Shown here piece by piece: positions 5,695 to 7,876 of a stretch of 7,876 nt of DNA. The notes under the pieces were generated by a model. It saw only the letters and a list, made by a program, of their open reading frames with translations, was not told the DNA's origin and did no database searches. A program made the translations under genes and the position numbers. Source of the DNA: an uncultured Solirubrobacter sp. (GTDB lineage: Bacteria; Actinomycetota; Thermoleophilia; Solirubrobacterales; Solirubrobacteraceae); contig CALMNS010000715.1 in the NCBI GenBank assembly GCA_937871635.1, positions 1-7,876 on the forward strand, written 5' to 3'. How positions within the stretch are numbered: position 1 is the stretch's first letter; every line of letters begins with the position of its first letter.

Positions 5695-6358
5695 ACGCAT
5701 GGTGCAAGCCCGGCAGCCACAGCGCCGAGCCGTCCCCGCCACCCTCGGCGTGCTCGGCGCATACGACGGGCACCGCCTGGCTCCGTGCGCGCTGCGCCGC
5801 AACGAGCGCGCCGACAAGCGCATCGAGCGAGTCATGTGACCAGAGCTCAAGATCTCGGGCGCGCACGCCGGCATCGTGCAACAGAGCCACCCGCCGCTGG
5901 ACACCGTCCACGCTGTCCTTCTTCGGCAGCACCGCGCCGTCGGCCAGAACGCGGAACGCCGCGTTGGGGAACGTCTCGAGCACCTCGGCGGTTCCCCGGG
6001 TCCGGAGGACTCTGAAGAGCTCGAGGCCGATCGCCATCCACGAGCCGGTCGCCACCACGAGCGGCGTGACCCACGGCACGAACAACTTGCGCTGGCGCGC
6101 AAGCGCGACCTCCGCGCAACGTCCCACCCGGAACTTAGGCGCCACCGACTCGTCACCCACATGCGCCGCGCTGCTGAGACGGTCCGGAGCATCGATGGCG
6201 ATCACGCGCGCGTCCGTCGCCCACGCGGCAACCGCCCCGAGTTCCCCGGCGTCGAACAGCGCACCCGACGTCACCTGAAGGTCCTCGTCAACGCCCACGG
6301 CGTGCAGCCGCCGCGCCCCGACGTCAATTCCCACGTAGGCGGCAGACGAGACGCCCAT
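5690..6358 (-). CDS. DUF429 family protein (predicted RNase H-fold nuclease)
   Basis: The 222-residue frame has the DUF429 pattern: a first strand with GIDVGARRLHAVGVD (residues 10-24), the second acidic motif VIAIDAPDR (52-60), FRVGRCAEVAL (about 77-86, the R-x-C-[DE] block), GTAEVLETFP (122-131), a conserved Lys followed by DGVQRRVALL, and the closing HDSLDALVGALVA (175-187). These acidic positions match the expected metal-binding core of an RNase H-like fold; substrate and biological role are unknown for the family. ATG 6358 was chosen because the fold begins only nine residues later. The frame stays open upstream to 6532, but those extra residues precede the domain and lack motifs. No good ribosome site is visible for ATG 6358, so the start is uncertain. 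It converges with the lipoprotein gene. Confidence 0.8.
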   Translation of the reverse strand: MGVSSAAYVGIDVGARRLHAVGVDEDLQVTSGALFDAGELGAVAAWATDARVIAIDAPDRLSSAAHVGDESVAPKFRVGRCAEVALARQRKLFVPWVTPLVVATGSWMAIGLELFRVLRTRGTAEVLETFPNAAFRVLADGAVLPKKDSVDGVQRRVALLHDAGVRARDLELWSHDSLDALVGALVAAQRARSQAVPVVCAEHAEGGGDGSALWLPGLHHAS

Positions 6359-6625
6359 GTGTGCGGCAGGCAACGACGCTGCGACCACACCGATGACCCT
6401 AGCCGCGGCACCCGCGGCCTCCGGCGAGGCCGCCAACGCCTCGATCGCCTCCTGGCGAAACCGCCAGCACCGCGCCGAGCCCACTACGGAACGCGACCAC
6501 GGCGTCAGGCGACCACGCGTTCGACGTCCCACTCCATGCGACGAAGTTCTCGAAGCCGAGCGGGGGGCCGGTTGGGGCTGGCAGGCGCTTCCTCGTTCGG
6601 GCGACGCGTTCGGATGATCGCGCGG
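6359..6625 (-). other. Coding-like debris upstream of the DUF429 gene
   Basis: No intact gene is visible in these 267 bases, but two minus-strand frames read like protein rather than noise. One gives GFENFVAWSGTSNAWSPDAV and on to a stop at 6399-6401; the other is the open upstream extension of DUF429 (EAIEALAASPEAAGAAARVI). A frame jump near 6450 would join them into one sequence running into the DUF429 start. The hairpin CTGGCG/CGCCAG (6452-6457/6462-6467) lies at that point. This could be the decayed end of an upstream gene. No family is recognised. Confidence 0.3.
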
Positions 6626-7380
6626 TCAGCGCCCTTCGCGATCATGCTCGTCGAGGTAACGCAGCTCGTCGTCCGAGCGCCCGCGCCATGTGGGATTGGT
6701 CTTGCTGAGGACCCTGAGCGGCTCACCCTCGGGCCGGGTGAGGGCCTCCCAGACGAGCCCGCAGACGGCGCTCGGAGCGACGTCGAGTAGCGCCTCGAGG
6801 GAGACCGCTACGTCGGAGCGGTCGACGTTCAACGACTGCGCCCACCGCGCCGGGTGGTAACAGGCACGGACTGACCTTCGACGGCCAACCGCTCGAGCGT
6901 GCTGCCCGGCCATGGACCGCTGCCGACCATGATGGCCAGGGTCTGCCAGGCGCCGTCCCCATCCCGCCGCACCTCGCACACACCGGCCACCACCCTCGGG
7001 GCGCCGCCATGGGTGAGCGCCAGCAGTCGGCCAAGCGGTTCACAAGGTGGTCGATCGCCAACGTCGCCGCAGCGTCCTCCACCTCGAGCTCCGGGACGTC
7101 AACGTGCGCCAACCGATGGCGCGGAGCGACCTGCGCCCCAGGACCAGGGTGGAATCTCAGTTACGTAGCCTGCCTGCTGCAGTGATCGGTTGAGGACTTC
7201 GCGGCCGTCCCGGCCGAAGTAGCCATCCTCTACCGGAATAGGGGTGACGGCCAAAGAGGCCAGCTGCAATTCCGCCTCCAAGCGGATCCCCTCCATCAGC
7301 TATGCGGCACGGATCCACATCCCCCGGAGCTCCCATGCGAGGTCCGGCTGCTGCTGCAGCGCCGAGGGTCTTTGTCGTCC
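6626..7380 (-). pseudogene. Decayed minus-strand gene, family not recognised
   Basis: Coding-like peptide runs along the minus strand in changing frames. In order they are: DLAWELRGMWIRAA, an amber stop at 7300-7302, LMEGIRLEAELQLASLAVTP through YVTEIPPWSW, a frame change at about 7113-7140, HVDVPELEVEDAAATLAIDH and LVNRLAD, a one-base loss at about 7025-7028, LLALTHGGAPRVVAGVCEVR through SGPWPGSTLERLAVEGQSVP, another change at about 6851-6866, then VDRSDVAVSLEALLDVAPSA through TNPTWRGRSDDELRYLDEH and a stop at 6626. Each segment has the balanced composition of real protein while the other frames do not. The whole would be about 240 residues and has lost its N-terminus towards the IS30 remnant. 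It could instead be two or more small genes. I recognise no domain, so no function is given. Confidence 0.4.
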
Positions 7381-7401
7381 AGCAGGCGCGAGCAGGATCC
7401 T

Positions 7402-7715
7402 CGCTACCAGTCGCTGTACGTGCAGTCCAGGGGCGCGCTGCGCCGCGAACTGACCAACTGCTTGCGCACCGGCCGGTCGCTGCGCCAGCCCGGCCGCATC
7501 GACGTCTACTTCTGCGACCCACACGCCCGTGGCAGCGCGGCTCCAACGAGAACACCAACGGGCTGCTGCGCCACCATTTCCCCAAGGGCACCGACTTCGC
7601 CACCGTCACCGAAGCGCAGCTCGATGTCGTCGCCGACGAACGCAACGACCGCCCCCGCAAGCGCCTCGCCTTCGCCAAGCCCACCGAGGAGATCTCAGAC
7701 CTCCTGTTGCGATGA
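7402..7715 (+). pseudogene. IS30-family transposase remnant, internally deleted and frameshifted
   Basis: Two pieces of an IS30 transposase are fused. The first (7402 to about 7494) reads YQSLYVQSRGALRRELTNCL followed by RTGRSLRQPGR, which in intact enzymes lies before the catalytic core. It passes directly into VYFCDPHA, PWQRGSNENTNGLLRHHFPK and GTDFATVTEAQLDVVADERN, the C-terminal part that carries the last Glu of the DDE triad (in SNEN) and the NDRPRKRLAF motif. About 100 or more residues holding both catalytic Asp residues are missing at about 7489-7503, and the N-terminal helix-turn-helix part is absent. One base is also missing at about 7525-7528, so HA and PWQRGS lie in different frames. 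The element cannot transpose. No terminal inverted repeats were identified. Confidence 0.85.
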
Positions 7716-7784
7716 CCGCCAGCATCCGCCGATCGTCATGAGAGGGAGAACCCGACAGCACCCCGACGCTCCACAGCAGCCAGC

Positions 7785-7876
7785 TCAGCCGCCCGGGACG
7801 GGCGGGCAGGCCGGGCGGTCGGCGGCCATCCGGCGCTCGACGGCCTCGAGCCGCGACGAGCGGCGGGTCAGGAAGT
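7785..7876 (-). CDS. Possible C-terminal end of a gene running off the window
   Basis: A minus-strand frame open to the window edge encodes 29 residues, beginning FLTRRSSRLEAVERRMAADR and ending in a Pro/Gly-rich tail with a TGA stop at 7785-7787. The Arg/Glu-rich start could be the end of a helix. Too little is visible to name a family, and in GC-rich DNA a frame this short may be spurious. The 69 bases between it and the IS30 remnant show nothing. Confidence 0.3.
   Translation of the reverse strand, partial: FLTRRSSRLEAVERRMAADRPACPPVPGG

Noticed and set aside
5876..6790. 304-residue plus-strand open frame across the DUF429 gene
   Set aside because: It is antisense to clear DUF429 motifs, is dominated by Arg/His/Pro and has no ribosome site or domain.
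1..7876. CRISPR array, toxin-antitoxin pair, retron or other defence system
   Set aside because: No regular repeats, paired small toxin-like genes or reverse-transcriptase motifs were seen; the region is mainly regulatory genes and decayed sequence.

Overview
This window is high-GC DNA (about 70% G+C by eye) whose genes look actinobacterial: a SigB/SigF-type sigma factor, a SpoIIE-type phosphatase, an MpsC/DUF2294 protein and a small two-helix membrane protein. The mix would suit a soil lineage such as Thermoleophilia/Solirubrobacterales, but that placement is inference. No rRNA, tRNA, CRISPR array or replication origin was seen.

Left part (1-1592). A minus-strand DJ-1/PfpI family gene (37-626) is split by a one-base frameshift. 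About 380 bases without a convincing gene follow. A minus-strand pair then encodes a 90-residue protein of unknown function and a 42-residue small protein, each with a good ribosome binding site. A 151-base divergent spacer with a strong hairpin separates them from the next gene.

Central regulatory block (1593-5127). An MpsC/DUF2294 protein and a SigB/SigF-like sigma factor lie on the plus strand. They converge on a large minus-strand protein that joins a TetR-type DNA-binding domain, a GAF-like sensor region and a SpoIIE/PP2C phosphatase domain. Across its upstream spacer, a plus-strand gene encodes a small two-helix membrane protein. A GGGTAT -10 element of the SigB/SigF type faces each way in that spacer. 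A simple reading is a stress-response module: the phosphatase would act on an anti-anti-sigma factor encoded elsewhere, and the sigma factor may transcribe the phosphatase and membrane-protein genes. This architecture is the most interesting part of the window.

Right part (5128-7876). A strong double hairpin ends the membrane-protein gene. A short helical lipoprotein and a convergent DUF429 (predicted RNase H-fold) gene follow. The last 1.5 kb is decayed: coding-like minus-strand sequence broken by frameshifts and an in-frame stop, next to an IS30-family transposase remnant that has lost its catalytic centre by internal deletion. The tail of another minus-strand reading frame may run off the right edge. 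Several breaks are single-base indels, so base-calling or assembly error has to be weighed against real gene decay.
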